From Sphingomonas sp. CFBP 13720 (GTDB lineage Bacteria; Pseudomonadota; Alphaproteobacteria; Sphingomonadales; Sphingomonadaceae): 64,000 nucleotides of DNA. The stretch covers positions 248,001 through 312,000 of the forward strand of contig NZ_JACYVA010000001.1 of the NCBI RefSeq assembly GCF_014842075.1, given 5' to 3'. Positions 53,391 through 61,853 of this stretch are shown piece by piece; the first letter of the stretch is position 1; every line of letters starts with the position of its first letter. A program made the translations under genes and the position numbers. Under the pieces are notes generated by a model. The model saw only the letters and a program-made list of their open reading frames with translations. It did not search any database and was not told the origin of the DNA.

Positions 53391-53788
53391 GTCAGAGGGT
53401 CTGTAAGCCGGGTTCTGTCCACCCGCCGAAGCGGGATAGGCGACCATTCCTCTTGGGCGACGCTTGCGCGGCGCCTCTAGCAACCAACCCGGGCGGCGGG
53501 CCGGAACGATGCCCCGGAACGTGTCGCCACGTTCCATGCCGCCCCTATTCGGTCTTGCTCCCGGTGGGGTTTGCCATGCCGCTGCCGTTGCCGGCCGCGC
53601 GGTGCGCTCTTACCGCACCCTTTCACCGTAACCCGGCCGAAGCCAAAGGCCGTCTGCTCTCTGTGGCACTTTCCCTGAACCCGCGGCGCAAGCCGCAAGC
53701 CCGCCGGGCGTTACCCGGCACCGTCGTTTCCGTGGAGCCCGGACTTTCCTCGGCACGCTTGCGCGTGACGCGGCCGCCCGACCCTCTG
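53391..53788 (-). ncRNA. rnpB: RNase P RNA, bacterial class A
   Basis: About 398 nt. The minus strand has the 5' conserved GAGGAAAGTCCGGGCTCC (P4 and CR-I) and, near the 3' end, GACAGAACCCGGCTTACAG (CR-V and P4 partner). The terminal helix P1 is visible as GTCAGAGGGTC at the 5' end (53788-53778) pairing perfectly with GACCCTCTGAC at the 3' end (53401-53391), which fixes both ends to a few bases. It is the catalytic RNA for tRNA 5' processing. Several spurious open frames cross it. Confidence 0.95.
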
Positions 53789-53821
53789 ACGCCGCCGCCC
53801 TAGCGGGGTGCGGCGTCGGGT

Positions 53822-54529
53822 TCAATCCTCGCCCTGCGGCCTTGGCAGCAACAGTGCGAGCAGCAGCATGCGACATTCGCCATCGATGATGCCGTCGATC
53901 ATCTCGGGCCGGAAGCGGCGCTGGAACGCGACGACCGCCGCCTCGCGATCGGCGACGTCATAGCCGAACCGCTCCAGCGCCAGCAGAAAGCCGCCGTCGC
54001 TCCATTCGGGGTCCATCAACCCGCGCGCCGGTCGCGGCAGCGCCAGCCGCAACCGCGCCAGTTTACCCCATGGGAACAGTTCGCCGGGGTCCTGTTTCCG
54101 GGCCGGCGCGATGTCGGAATGCCCCACCACGTTGCCGCGCGTGATGCCGTGGCGTTCCTTGATATCGTGGACCAGCGGGATCAGCGCGTCGATCTGCGCA
54201 TCGGGGAACGCGCGATAGCCCCATTCATGGCCGGGATTGACGATCTCGATCCCGACCGACGCACTGTTGATGTCGGTCACGCCGCGCCAGTGCGACCTGC
54301 CCGCGTGCCATGCGCGATGCTCCTCCCCGACCAGCCGGTGGATGGTGCCGTCCTCGTCGACAACGTAATGCGCCGACACCTTCGCCGCCGGATCGGTCAG
54401 ACGCGCGATGGCGGACGCCGCGTCCTGCATCCCGGTATAGTGCAGCACCAGCATCGTTACCGGCAAATCCCGCGCGTCGAAATTCGGCGACGGCGTCTCG
54501 AACATGTCCACCCGGCTTCTCCCGCTCAC
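53822..54529 (-). CDS. N-acetylmuramoyl-L-alanine amidase (AmpD-like)
   Basis: About 235 aa amidase_2 domain. Zinc ligands are His in MLVLHYTGM, His in GHSDIAPARKQDPG with its Asp/Cys-position residue, and Glu near VGIEIVNPG. The C-terminal 80 residues contain a peptidoglycan-binding-like helix (AVVAFQRRFRPEMIDG). It has no signal peptide, so a cytoplasmic muropeptide-recycling role is likely. GTG 54529 has GAGGGG 6 bases upstream and was chosen; ATG 54505 is a shorter option starting FETPSPNFDAR. Confidence 0.87.
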   Translation of the reverse strand: MSGRSRVDMFETPSPNFDARDLPVTMLVLHYTGMQDAASAIARLTDPAAKVSAHYVVDEDGTIHRLVGEEHRAWHAGRSHWRGVTDINSASVGIEIVNPGHEWGYRAFPDAQIDALIPLVHDIKERHGITRGNVVGHSDIAPARKQDPGELFPWGKLARLRLALPRPARGLMDPEWSDGGFLLALERFGYDVADREAAVVAFQRRFRPEMIDGIIDGECRMLLLALLLPRPQGED

Positions 54530-54573
54530 GCCTGTCCCCTCGTTGCGGCGGCGCGGCGCGAAAGGCAACAGCG

Positions 54574-55404
54574 TCAGGCGGGCCGATACAGTCCGCGATA
54601 GCGTTCCGACGGGACAAGCGCGTCGGTCTGTCCGATCACGGTCTCACCTGCGCCCAGCACCAGCAGGCCGCCGGGCCGCAACGCGGTCGCCAGCCGGTCG
54701 AGCACCAGCCGGCGCATGTCGGGCGAAAGGTACAGCAGGACGTTGCGGCACAGCACGATATCGAACCGGCCCGGAGGAAGCGGATCGGCGATCAGGTTGT
54801 GGACCGCATACAGGATGCGATACCGCAACTCGGCCTTCGCCTCCCACATATCGTCGCGGGCATCGAACCACTGCACCATCCGCCGGATCGGCAGTCCGCG
54901 CTGGATCTCGAACTGCGTATACCGCCCTGCCCGCGCACGCGCGAGGACGCGGGCCGACAGGTCGGTCGCGCGAATCTCCGGGATCGACATGCCGGTCTGA
55001 AGGTGGCGTTCGGTGAACAGCATCGCCAGCGACAGCGGCTCCTGCCCGGTCGAGCACGCGGCGGACCAGATCCGCAACCGGCGGTCCCCCGCCTCCTGCG
55101 CCATGTTCGCTGCCGCCTGCGCCACCAACTCGATCACGGCGGCGTCGCGGAAGAACGACGTTTCCTGATTGAGCAGCGCGTCGACGACCGCGTCGGCCAG
55201 ACCGGGGTCGGCGTCCACTACCATTCGCGCAACCAGTTCGTCGATCGACCCCAGCGACCGTTCGCGCAGCAGCGGTTGCAGCGTGCTGTCGATCCGCCAG
55301 TTGCGGCCGATATCCAGTTGCTGACCGGTACGCTGTTCCAGCAGCGCGACGATGACGCCGGCGGCACCACCACGCGCGGCATGGGGAAGCTGCTGCACGG
55401 TCAT
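54574..55404 (-). CDS. cheR: Chemotaxis protein methyltransferase CheR
   Basis: 276 aa. An N-terminal helical domain binds the receptor, and a Rossmann domain binds S-adenosylmethionine: NQETSFFRD, IWSAACSTGQEPLSLAM, RATDLSARVLARARAG, FDIVLCRNVLLYLS. It methylates glutamates of chemoreceptors. ATG 55404 overlaps the cheB stop (ATGA) and was preferred to the upstream frame. Last gene of the che operon. Confidence 0.93.
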   Translation of the reverse strand: MTVQQLPHAARGGAAGVIVALLEQRTGQQLDIGRNWRIDSTLQPLLRERSLGSIDELVARMVVDADPGLADAVVDALLNQETSFFRDAAVIELVAQAAANMAQEAGDRRLRIWSAACSTGQEPLSLAMLFTERHLQTGMSIPEIRATDLSARVLARARAGRYTQFEIQRGLPIRRMVQWFDARDDMWEAKAELRYRILYAVHNLIADPLPPGRFDIVLCRNVLLYLSPDMRRLVLDRLATALRPGGLLVLGAGETVIGQTDALVPSERYRGLYRPA

Positions 55405-56435
55405 GCGGGGCGTTGTCCGCGCGCGATGAACTGGCCCAGTTGCGCGGGCGTGCCGATGGCCAGCGTCAGCCCCGCCTCCGTCACCGCGCGCGGCATGCCC
55501 CATACGACCGACGTCGCCTGATTCTGTGCCGCGACGACGCCCCCGGCCGCGCGGATCGCGCCCGCGCCCTGCAATCCATCGCGCCCCATGCCCGACAGCA
55601 CGATGCCCAGCGCCCGCGGTCCGAACAGCCGGGCGATCGATTCGAACATCGGATCGACCGACGGCATGCAGCCCGTCGCCGACGGTGTGCGATCGAGCCG
55701 GATCGCGGCACCGTCCGGGGCCTGTACCACCCGCATATGCGCATCGCCGGGCGCAAGGATCACCCGCCCCCGCCGAAGCCGCAACCCATCGCGCGCCACG
55801 TCGACCGGGCGGGCGGCCAGCCGTTCGAGTTGTTTCGCGAAATAGGGCGTGAAGCTTTCGGGCAGATGCTGGGTAATCAGGATCGGCACGTCGAACGCCG
55901 CAGGGATCGCGTCGAGCAGCGGCGGCAATGCATGGATGCCGCCGGTCGACGCGCCGATGGCGACGACATCGAACGCGTCGCCGACCGCCGAACCATCCTC
56001 CCCCGGCTCCATCGCGCGATGGATCGCCGCCGTCAGCTCATCGGCAAATCGCCCGGCCATCGCCGCCGACGCCGGCTTGGCGAAGGTCGCCACCGCTCCC
56101 AGCGAGCGGGCGTGGAGTGCGGCGGGCGAACCGTCGATGCAATCGGACGACAACACCATGATCCGGCTTGCCGGTGCCGCCTGTGCCAGCACCGGCAGGC
56201 CCGACAGCCCGTCCATCCCCGGCAGGTTCAGGTCGAGCAGGATCAGGTCGACGGCATTGTGCGCCAACAGGCCCAATGCGGCCTCGACGCTGCTGACCGC
56301 GGCATGGACGACATGTCCCGCCATCGCATCGACGACCCGCGCGACCACGACCCGCGTGACCACCGAATCATCGATGAGCAGCACGCGGACCGGGTCCGGC
56401 GAAGCGGCCACGGCGACGGAAGGAAGGGCGACCAT
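55401..56435 (-). CDS. cheB: Chemotaxis protein-glutamate methylesterase CheB
   Basis: 344 aa. The receiver domain has Asp68 in LILLDLNLPGMDG. The esterase domain has the triad Ser163 (IGASTGGIHAL), His190 (ITQHLPESFTPYF) and Asp286 (SGMGRDGLQG). It removes methyl groups placed by CheR and also deamidates receptors. It lies 15 bp after cheY, sharing its transcript, and overlaps cheR. Confidence 0.95.
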   Translation of the reverse strand: MVALPSVAVAASPDPVRVLLIDDSVVTRVVVARVVDAMAGHVVHAAVSSVEAALGLLAHNAVDLILLDLNLPGMDGLSGLPVLAQAAPASRIMVLSSDCIDGSPAALHARSLGAVATFAKPASAAMAGRFADELTAAIHRAMEPGEDGSAVGDAFDVVAIGASTGGIHALPPLLDAIPAAFDVPILITQHLPESFTPYFAKQLERLAARPVDVARDGLRLRRGRVILAPGDAHMRVVQAPDGAAIRLDRTPSATGCMPSVDPMFESIARLFGPRALGIVLSGMGRDGLQGAGAIRAAGGVVAAQNQATSVVWGMPRAVTEAGLTLAIGTPAQLGQFIARGQRPA

Positions 56436-56450
56436 CGCCGGTCGCTCCGG

Positions 56451-56816
56451 TCAGGCGACGCCGACAATCTGGAGCTTGCTCTCCAGCGTTTCGCGATCGA
56501 ACGGCTTCATGACATATTCGTCCGCCCCCGCCTCGATCGCCGCGCGGATATAGGCCATGCCGTTCTCGGTCGTGCAGAACACCACCTTGGGACGCTGGGC
56601 GATCGTGCTTTCGCGCAGCGCGCGCAGGAAATCCATGCCGCTCATGACCGGCATGTTCCAGTCGAGCAGGATGACGTCGGGCGGCGTGGCGAGACAGCTG
56701 TCCAGCGCCTCGCGGCCATCGCCCGCCTCGCGCACCTCGAAGTCCAGCGTTTCCAGTATGTGCCGGGCCACCTTGCGGATCACCTTGGAATCATCGACGA
56801 CCAAGCAACTCTTCAT
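56451..56816 (-). CDS. cheY: Single-domain response regulator CheY
   Basis: 121 aa receiver only. Acidic pair in LVVDDSKVIR, phospho-acceptor Asp52 in ILLDWNMPVMSG, Thr in VVFCTTENGM and Lys in YVMKPFDRETL. Phosphorylated by CheA, it would bind the flagellar switch or another target. It is 76 bp after cheW, which leaves room for its own promoter. Confidence 0.95.
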   Translation of the reverse strand: MKSCLVVDDSKVIRKVARHILETLDFEVREAGDGREALDSCLATPPDVILLDWNMPVMSGMDFLRALRESTIAQRPKVVFCTTENGMAYIRAAIEAGADEYVMKPFDRETLESKLQIVGVA

Positions 56817-56892
56817 GCCAAGAACCCCTAATACTCGTTCGTCCTGCCTCGCACGTTTTGTGTGAGTTTCGGGTTAAGACGGACTGCCGCTT

Positions 56893-57339
56893 TTAGGCCG
56901 CGACGCGGGTCTGCCGGCCGATGCGCGCGACGATGGCGGACAGGTCGACGATCAGGACCGGGCAGTCGTCGATCTCGATCATGCCGGTCGCCACCGCGCG
57001 CCATGCCGGCCCCAGCACGAGGCCCGAAGCCAGCGGCAACGCCTGAAATTCGGCAACGTCGTCCAGCGCATCGACCTGCAATGCATAATAATGTCCATCG
57101 ACGCGGGTGACCACGGCACGTTGCCGGCCCATCCGCGATTCCCCGCCGCCCATCACGATCGCGGCATCGACCACGGTCACTACCCGGCTGCGCAACGCGG
57201 CCAGCCCCCGCACATCGGGCGTCGTGCGCGGGATCGGGGTGATCGCGCCGATATCGACCACCGATTCGACCTGACCGGACCGGATCGCGATCATCTGGCC
57301 TTCGATTTCGGCCAGTAGGAAAAGATCGTGCATCGTCAT
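56893..57339 (-). CDS. cheW: CheW-like coupling protein
   Basis: 148 aa single CheW domain: LFLLAEIEGQMIAIRSGQVESV, PDVRGLAALRSRVVTVVD and LPVLASG-like (ALPLASGLVLGPAWR), VLIVDLSAIV. It couples chemoreceptors to CheA. ATG 57339 overlaps the cheA stop (ATGA); ATG 57333 is also possible. The canonical NLRG-type segment appears as VRGLAALRS. Confidence 0.9.
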   Translation of the reverse strand: MTMHDLFLLAEIEGQMIAIRSGQVESVVDIGAITPIPRTTPDVRGLAALRSRVVTVVDAAIVMGGGESRMGRQRAVVTRVDGHYYALQVDALDDVAEFQALPLASGLVLGPAWRAVATGMIEIDDCPVLIVDLSAIVARIGRQTRVAA

Positions 57340-59648
57340 TCTCCGACCGCGCGGCGCATCGCATGCAACAACTGCTCGCGGTCATACCGGTACACGCTGC
57401 CGTCGCCGGTATCGCCCGCCGCCATGCGCAGCCGGACGACCGGGACGTCCGCCGATCCGGCTACCGCCGCCCCCGCCTGCGCAAGGATCACGACCGGTCG
57501 TTCGTCGGGGCCGATCCGGTCGACCGTGCGGTAGCCCGCCTGTTCCAGCATCGGTCGCAGGAAGCTGCCCATCCAGCCGCCGGTATCCGCCAGCAGGCAT
57601 ACCGGGCGTGCGGCATCGGGTGAAGGGACGTCGACGGCATGTTGCGCGAACAGCCATAGCGGATCGACCTGCTCCACCTGTTCCCCGTCGAGCAGGACGA
57701 CGCCGGCGGCCGGTCCCGGTCCGGCGGCGGGCACGAAATTGTCGGGCAGCGCGATGATATCGATCGCGTCGTCGATGATATAGGCGACCTCGACATCGCC
57801 ATCGGTCAGCCGCAGCATCGCGACGTCACGCTCCGGCACCGGCGCGATCGCGATCGCCGACACGATCCGCCCGTCGATCGCGAGACGCAGCCGCCCGGCG
57901 ACCGAACGCAGCGTCGTGGCGGAGATCCGTTCGATCCGGTCGACCGCCGTCAGCGGAATGACCCGGCGCTCTCCGTCCAGATCGCGGAACAGCACTGCCT
58001 GAACCGCAGGCTGGGCCGCTTCCGCTTCTTCCTCCGCCCGCTGCAACGCCTCGGTGAATTGCAGGCCAGCCAGTTGCGCGACGCCCGAACAGTCGAGCAG
58101 CAGCATCGGCTGTCCGGTGTCCGGCAGCGTCTGTCCGGCGTACAGACCGGCCGCCATGACGGGGGGCGCGGCGGGCCGCACCACCAGTTCCTCGGTATCC
58201 AATACCTCGTCCACCGCGATGGCGAAGTCGCCCGCGCCGATGCTGACGATGACCAGCATCCGGTCGCCGGTCCGGCCCGGTTCGTCGATCAGCGCACACA
58301 GGTCGACCACCGGCAACCGGCGGTCACGCACCGCCGCGACCTGCGTATCGCCGATCCGGTCGATCCGGGTCGATGCACCGCGCTCCGCCACGATCTCCTG
58401 GATCGACGATCGCGGGATCGCGAAGCAATGGCTGCTGGAACGAACGATGATCGTCGACACGATCGACAGGGTCAGCGGCACCTGCACCACGATGCGCAGT
58501 CCCCGGCCGGACACGTTTTCCAGTGCGATCCGCCCGCCGATCTGGTCGATCGCGGCCTTGACCACGTCCATCCCCACGCCGCGACCCGAAATCTCGGTGG
58601 CGGTATCGCGCGACGACAGCCCCGCCGCAAAAATCAGTTCGCAGCGTTCGCGATCGGACAGCGCGCGCAACTCGCTCTCGTTCCGCCGGTCGTGCGTCAC
58701 CAGCTTGCGGATCAGCGCCTCGGTATCGATCCCGCGTCCGTCGTCGGCGATCTCGATCACGATCTGGTTGCCCGACTGTCGCGCGCCGATGTGCAGCCGG
58801 CCGGCGGGTGGCTTGCCCGCCGCGCGGCGCTCGACAGGCGATTCGATGCCATGGTCGATCGCATTGCGGATCAGATGGACCAGCGGATCGCGCATCACCT
58901 CGATCATGCCGCGATCGAGTTCTACGTCGCCGCCGTCGATGACCAGCGTCACCGTCTTGCCCACCGCGGCCGCTGTATCGCGCACGACGCGCGGCAAAGG
59001 CGAGAACAGCGTTTCCACCTTCTGCATGCGCGTGCGGGTGACCGTGTCGCGCATGTCGGCGACCGACCCGGACAATCGCATCAGCGCCGCCTCCAGCGCT
59101 GGGTCGGGATCGGCTTCGCGCAGCCGGCGCGCCAGTTCGTTGCGCGCCAGCACCATGTCGGACATGCCGCTCATCATCCGGTCGAGCAGGTCGACGTTCA
59201 ATCGCACGCTGCGTTGCGGTGCCCGGGCGGCGGGTGCGGCGGTCGGCGCGGTCGCAGGGGCGGCTGCGGGTGGCTCGTTCGCGCCTTCGACGAGCGCGGC
59301 GATCAGCAGATCCTCGCCGCCATCGGGCAGCGAGACGCCGACGTCGATCGCCTCGACCAGTTCACCGATCCGGTCGACCACCGCCAGCACCGCGTCGACC
59401 AGCGCACGGTCGGGCTTGCGCTTGCCTTCGCGAACGTCCGACAGCGCGTCTTCGGCAGCATGGCTCAACCGCATCAGCCGCGGCAGGTCGAGAAACCCGC
59501 AGCTCCCTTTGACGGTGTGGACGAACCGGAAAATCGCATCCAGCCGGGCGCGATCGTCGGGCGCGGCTTCCCACGCGACGATCTCGCCCGACAGCGCTTC
59601 CAGCGTCTCGCGGGTTTCCGCGATGAATTCCTGTATCAGATCGTCCAT
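57336..59648 (-). CDS. cheA: Chemotaxis histidine kinase CheA with extended C-terminus
   Basis: 770 aa. Hpt domain with His44 (RFVHTVKGSCGFL); no clear P2 domain, only an Ala/Pro linker at about 125-145; dimerisation helices; ATPase with NAIDHGIESP, ADDGRGID, GRGVGMDVVK; then a CheW-like domain (about 400-540). The C-terminus continues for 230 residues with a second CheW-like segment and a final part (PVCLLADTGGWMG, PMLEQAGYRTVDR) shaped like a receiver without an acceptor Asp. The shape of the last domain is inferred. Overlaps cheW. Confidence 0.94.
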   Translation of the reverse strand: MDDLIQEFIAETRETLEALSGEIVAWEAAPDDRARLDAIFRFVHTVKGSCGFLDLPRLMRLSHAAEDALSDVREGKRKPDRALVDAVLAVVDRIGELVEAIDVGVSLPDGGEDLLIAALVEGANEPPAAAPATAPTAAPAARAPQRSVRLNVDLLDRMMSGMSDMVLARNELARRLREADPDPALEAALMRLSGSVADMRDTVTRTRMQKVETLFSPLPRVVRDTAAAVGKTVTLVIDGGDVELDRGMIEVMRDPLVHLIRNAIDHGIESPVERRAAGKPPAGRLHIGARQSGNQIVIEIADDGRGIDTEALIRKLVTHDRRNESELRALSDRERCELIFAAGLSSRDTATEISGRGVGMDVVKAAIDQIGGRIALENVSGRGLRIVVQVPLTLSIVSTIIVRSSSHCFAIPRSSIQEIVAERGASTRIDRIGDTQVAAVRDRRLPVVDLCALIDEPGRTGDRMLVIVSIGAGDFAIAVDEVLDTEELVVRPAAPPVMAAGLYAGQTLPDTGQPMLLLDCSGVAQLAGLQFTEALQRAEEEAEAAQPAVQAVLFRDLDGERRVIPLTAVDRIERISATTLRSVAGRLRLAIDGRIVSAIAIAPVPERDVAMLRLTDGDVEVAYIIDDAIDIIALPDNFVPAAGPGPAAGVVLLDGEQVEQVDPLWLFAQHAVDVPSPDAARPVCLLADTGGWMGSFLRPMLEQAGYRTVDRIGPDERPVVILAQAGAAVAGSADVPVVRLRMAAGDTGDGSVYRYDREQLLHAMRRAVGE

Positions 59649-59701
59649 GCGGCCCCGCCCGTTCGTGGACGATCCTTGCCGCGTGCGGGTTAAGGCGGAG
59701 T

Positions 59702-60340
59702 TTACCGGCCGCCGAACGATGCGCCGAACAAAAGCACGGGGGAATCGGCAGGTGACACCTGCAACTCGCCCCCGCCCTCCTCGACCAACGCGCGTGCCAG
59801 CGACGCGGCGGCCGCGCGCGGCGTCATCATCGCCTCGTCGCCCAACAGCGCGCCGCGCAGTTCGGCGTCCAGTACGATGCGCGGGCCATCGGCGCGCACG
59901 ACGATATCGACTCCGGTCCCGGTCATTTCCGCGCCGATATCCAGTTGCCCGCCGCGTACCAGCGCGTCGCCCGCGATCAGCGCGAGGTTCAACAGCACCT
60001 TGACCGCAGGCTTGGGCAGCGCCGGTGATTCGACCAGCCAGCCGATCTTGACGCGATGGCCGGTGCCGAACAGCCCCTCGATCGCGGCCTTCGCCTCGCG
60101 CGTGTCGATCGAATCGCCGAAGCCACCCGCCGCGCCGAACGCCAGTCGAAAGAATTTCAGCTTGTTCGCCGACGCCCGCGCGCTGTCGGCCAGTAATTCC
60201 AGACAGCGGGCGCGCATGTCGGGATCATGCTCGTCGGCCAGCAGTTCGAGGCCGTTGTTGAGCGCCCCGACCGGGCTGAGCAGATCGTGGCACAGTCGCG
60301 AACACAGCAGGCTGGCGAAATCGGTAGGAGTGATGTTCAA
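59702..60340 (-). CDS. chpT: Histidine phosphotransferase ChpT-like protein
   Basis: 212 aa. The dimerisation/phosphotransfer helix has the characteristic LLCSRLCHDLLSPVGALNNG, with the acceptor His, followed by KFFRLAFGAAGGFGDSID and a degenerate ATPase-like C-terminal domain. In Caulobacter ChpT relays phosphate from CckA to CtrA and CpdR. The TTG at 60340 overlaps the stop of the JAMM gene (TTGA) and starts NITPTDFASLL, the expected beginning; no ATG fits. It precedes cheA by 53 bp. Confidence 0.88.
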   Translation of the reverse strand: MNITPTDFASLLCSRLCHDLLSPVGALNNGLELLADEHDPDMRARCLELLADSARASANKLKFFRLAFGAAGGFGDSIDTREAKAAIEGLFGTGHRVKIGWLVESPALPKPAVKVLLNLALIAGDALVRGGQLDIGAEMTGTGVDIVVRADGPRIVLDAELRGALLGDEAMMTPRAAAASLARALVEEGGGELQVSPADSPVLLFGASFGGR

Positions 60341-60828
60341 CGCCGCACTTCCCGTTGGCCGATGGACGTCAACGTCCCGGTGTCGTCCATCTGCACCGCT
60401 TCGCACCATATATCAACGCGGTTCGCGCGCACCAGAAAGCGAACCGGGTCGAACCGCCCATGGCGCAGGCCAGCCGGAACCGCCCGCCACACGCGGGCGA
60501 CGCCGCCGCCCATGATCAGCCACAACCGCCCGTCGGGATCGGCACGCGCGGCGTCGGTCGGCGACGGGTCGGGATCGCCCGACGGATGCGAATGATACCA
60601 TCCCGCGATGCCCGGCGCATCGGGCCGACGCGTGTCACGCCACGCAGCCAGCAGCGCGCCCGGATCGATCTCGAAATGCCGGGCCGGGTCGGGAGCGACG
60701 TTCGCGGCCGGATCGGCACGGACGACCTCCGGCCCGATCCCGCGCAGGATGCCACAGATTTCGTGGCGGCGGCCATCGGCACGGCGCAGCAGGTCGAGCA
60801 GCAGGTCGCTTGAAAAAACGGGGTTCAT
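60337..60828 (-). CDS. JAMM/Mov34 (MPN+) metallopeptidase-like protein
   Basis: 163 aa. The JAMM zinc motif is complete: Glu in RRHEICGIL, then GWYHSHPSGDPDPSPTD with two His and the Asp. Such proteins cleave isopeptide or C-terminal peptide bonds of ubiquitin-like/sulfur-carrier proteins; the bacterial substrates are largely unknown. ATG 60828 has AGGAAG with 6 bases spacing, better than ATG 60834. It opens the chpT-cheA strand and is divergent from rluD, with only 17 bp between the two start codons. Confidence 0.88.
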   Translation of the reverse strand: MNPVFSSDLLLDLLRRADGRRHEICGILRGIGPEVVRADPAANVAPDPARHFEIDPGALLAAWRDTRRPDAPGIAGWYHSHPSGDPDPSPTDAARADPDGRLWLIMGGGVARVWRAVPAGLRHGRFDPVRFLVRANRVDIWCEAVQMDDTGTLTSIGQREVRR

Positions 60829-60845
60829 ACCCATCTTCCTGCCAG

Positions 60846-61802
60846 ATGGACCGGGGGGTTTCCACGATCGAGGCGCGCATTTCGGATGCCGCGCACGGGC
60901 AACGGATCGACAAGGCGCTGGCCGATGTCGTGGCCGATCTTTCGCGCGAACGGATCAAGGCGCTGATCGGCGACGGCCATGTGTCCGGTCCCGATGGCCG
61001 CGTATCGGATACGTCCCGCAAGGTCGTGGCGGGACAGTGCTTCACGATCGCCGTTCCCGCCGCCGTCGCACTGGACACGCCGGCGCAGGATATTCCGCTG
61101 AGCGTGGTGTACGAAGACGAGCATCTAATCGTCGTCGACAAGCCGGCCGGGCTGGTCGTCCATCCCGCCGCCGGCAACCTCGACGGCACGCTGGTTAACG
61201 CTCTGCTTCATCACTGCGCGGGGCAGTTGTCGGGCATCGGCGGGGTGGCGCGGCCCGGTATCGTCCATCGCATCGACAAGGACACGTCGGGCCTGCTGGT
61301 CGTCGCCAAGAGCGACGCGGCGCACGCAGGGCTGGCGCGGCAGTTCAAGGATCACAGCATCGACCGCCGCTATCTGGCGATCGCGTCGGGGCGGGTGAAG
61401 GCGTCGGAGGGAACCATCGACGCGTCGCTGGCGCGCTCTCCGAACGATCGGAAGAAGATGGCGATCGTCCATTCGCTCACGGCCAAGCACGCGGTGACGC
61501 ACTGGCGCAACCTTCGGCCGTTGTCGGGGGTGGCGACGCTGATCGAATGCCGGCTGGAAACCGGGCGGACGCATCAGGTGCGGGTGCACATGGCGTCGAT
61601 CGGTCACCCGCTGCTGGGCGATCCGGTCTATGCCGGCCGTCGCCCGGCGCTTCGCCAGACGCTGGAAACCATGGGTTTTCGACGACAGGCGTTGCATGCC
61701 GCGCATCTGGGGTTCATCCACCCTGTGACAAGTATCGCTTTAGCGTTCGACAGCGACCTTCCGGCTGACATGCAGGAACTGTTGGTGCATCTACACGGTT
61801 AA
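60846..61802 (+). CDS. rluD: 23S rRNA pseudouridine synthase, RluD-type
   Basis: 318 aa. An N-terminal S4 RNA-binding domain (RIDKALADVVADLSRERIK) precedes the RluA-family catalytic domain with Asp in GIVHRIDKDTSGLL, then LETGRTHQVRVHMA and HPLLGDPVYAG. It isomerises uridines in helix 69 of 23S rRNA (RluD) or related sites. ATG 60846 has no clear ribosome-binding site; the open frame continues to a TTG at 60810 that would overlap the divergent JAMM gene. rpoH follows after 51 bp. Confidence 0.9.
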   Translation: MDRGVSTIEARISDAAHGQRIDKALADVVADLSRERIKALIGDGHVSGPDGRVSDTSRKVVAGQCFTIAVPAAVALDTPAQDIPLSVVYEDEHLIVVDKPAGLVVHPAAGNLDGTLVNALLHHCAGQLSGIGGVARPGIVHRIDKDTSGLLVVAKSDAAHAGLARQFKDHSIDRRYLAIASGRVKASEGTIDASLARSPNDRKKMAIVHSLTAKHAVTHWRNLRPLSGVATLIECRLETGRTHQVRVHMASIGHPLLGDPVYAGRRPALRQTLETMGFRRQALHAAHLGFIHPVTSIALAFDSDLPADMQELLVHLHG

Positions 61803-61853
61803 GATTGCGGCGATGCGGCATACCCGCCCGCCCCGAGGCAAGGGAGTATCAAC

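Noticed and set aside
53453..53803. Open frames of up to about 140 codons in 53390-53810
   Set aside because: The region is RNase P RNA on the minus strand, with conserved cores and a matching P1 helix.
58054..60003. Two overlapping plus-strand frames of 544 and 649 codons over cheA
   Set aside because: Ser/Arg-rich or His/Gln-rich shadows of a gene with full CheA motifs on the other strand.
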